Positions 5,683 through 5,807 of a stretch of 5,807 nucleotides of DNA are shown here, piece by piece (the first letter of the stretch is position 1; each line of letters begins with the position of its first letter). The stretch spans positions 1 through 5,807 of the forward strand of contig QMWW01000075.1 in assembly GCA_003661825.1 (NCBI GenBank). Direction: 5' to 3'. The DNA comes from Thermoprotei archaeon (lineage in GTDB: Archaea; Thermoproteota; Thermoprotei_A; Sulfolobales; Desulfurococcaceae). Under the pieces are notes generated by a model. That model ran no database searches. It worked only from the letters and a program-made list of their open reading frames with translations, and was not told the DNA's origin. The position numbers and the translations under genes are program-made.

Positions 5683-5807
5683 GATATCCCCAGAGAGCTG
5701 TATCTAGATCGGAAATACAGCTTCTCTAGCGGGAGCTGGCTCAATCCACGTGGATCATGCTCGATGCTTTCTCGGGCTACCGTGAAACCGGTTCTGGTAT
5801 TATCTAA
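5679..5807 (-). CDS. C-terminal 42 codons of an unrecognised gene upstream of the DDAH-like gene
   Basis: A minus-strand frame is open from the right edge of the window to TGA at 5681..5679. The visible tail includes TRTGFTVARESIEHDPRG and ends YFRSRYSSLGIS. The other two minus-strand frames of this stretch are closed by stops, and the best plus-strand frame is only about 25 codons. The stop overlaps the DDAH ATG as ATGA, the same junction as between permease C and ATPase D, suggesting one operon. The tail is basic and hydrophilic, with no membrane segment, and I do not recognise the family. A 42-codon open stretch is not by itself proof of coding, and the ATGA overlap follows automatically from ATG-AGC, so confidence is moderate. 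Confidence 0.55.
   Translation of the reverse strand, partial: LDNTRTGFTVARESIEHDPRGLSQLPLEKLYFRSRYSSLGIS
5692..5727 (-). promoter_or_regulatory. Long hairpin just upstream of the DDAH ribosome-binding site
   Basis: Bases 5692-5703 pair with 5715-5727 over 12 bp with one bulged base at 5723; the inner eight pairs are continuous and the loop is 11 nt (5704-5714). In the mRNA the stem ends directly before GGGGATATC and the ATG at 5682. It also encodes the tail of the upstream gene. It could shape initiation at the DDAH start, protect or process the 3' end of the upstream message, or be a DNA operator. The role is inferred; the pairing is seen. Confidence 0.45.

Noticed and set aside
5727..5807. 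Plus-strand frame ending in TAA at the right edge
   Set aside because: Only about 25 codons follow an in-frame TAG, and the opposite strand is open to the edge, so the minus-strand reading is preferred.

Overview
The window looks like a chromosomal segment of a thermophilic or hyperthermophilic crenarchaeote (Thermoproteota); I cannot resolve the order. The signs are AT-rich TATA boxes of archaeal type, a perfect crenarchaeal-type Shine-Dalgarno (GGAGGTGA), GTG and TTG starts beside ATG, overlapping ATGA gene junctions, heavy ATA/CTA/AGA/AGG codon use, and a solute-binding protein with an uncleaved-looking N-terminal anchor followed by a Thr/Ser/Pro linker.

Layout. On the minus strand, reading from about 2960 down to 1, lies an operon of an oligopeptide/dipeptide-type ABC importer: permease B (1914..2924), permease C (1030..1902, TTG start), ATPase D (62..1033) and the first 23 codons of ATPase F (1..69), which runs off the left edge. 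The junctions are an 11-nt gap (B/C), a 4-nt ATGA overlap (C/D) and an 8-nt overlap (D/F). Facing the other way across a 175-bp divergent control region (2925..3099) is the binding protein (3100..4815), so the extracytoplasmic receptor is transcribed separately from the permease/ATPase operon.

Tail-to-tail with the binding protein, across a 78-bp convergent gap (4816..4893) with a hairpin and a T-run, is a dimethylarginine dimethylaminohydrolase (DDAH)-like enzyme (4894..5682, minus). It overlaps by ATGA the 3' end of an unrecognised gene that enters from the right edge (5679..5807).

How they work together: the binding protein captures peptides at the cell surface, B and C form the channel, and D and F hydrolyse ATP. 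The DDAH-like enzyme should convert methylated arginine (or a related guanidino compound) to citrulline plus an amine. A link between peptide uptake and methylarginine breakdown is only a guess, because the two units have separate promoters.

The least explained sequence is regulatory: an inverted repeat framing the permease-operon TATA box, short ATGAGC-starting reading frames at the predicted starts of both divergent transcripts, and a long hairpin just before the DDAH start. I saw no RNA gene, CRISPR array, insertion sequence or clearly novel multi-gene system.
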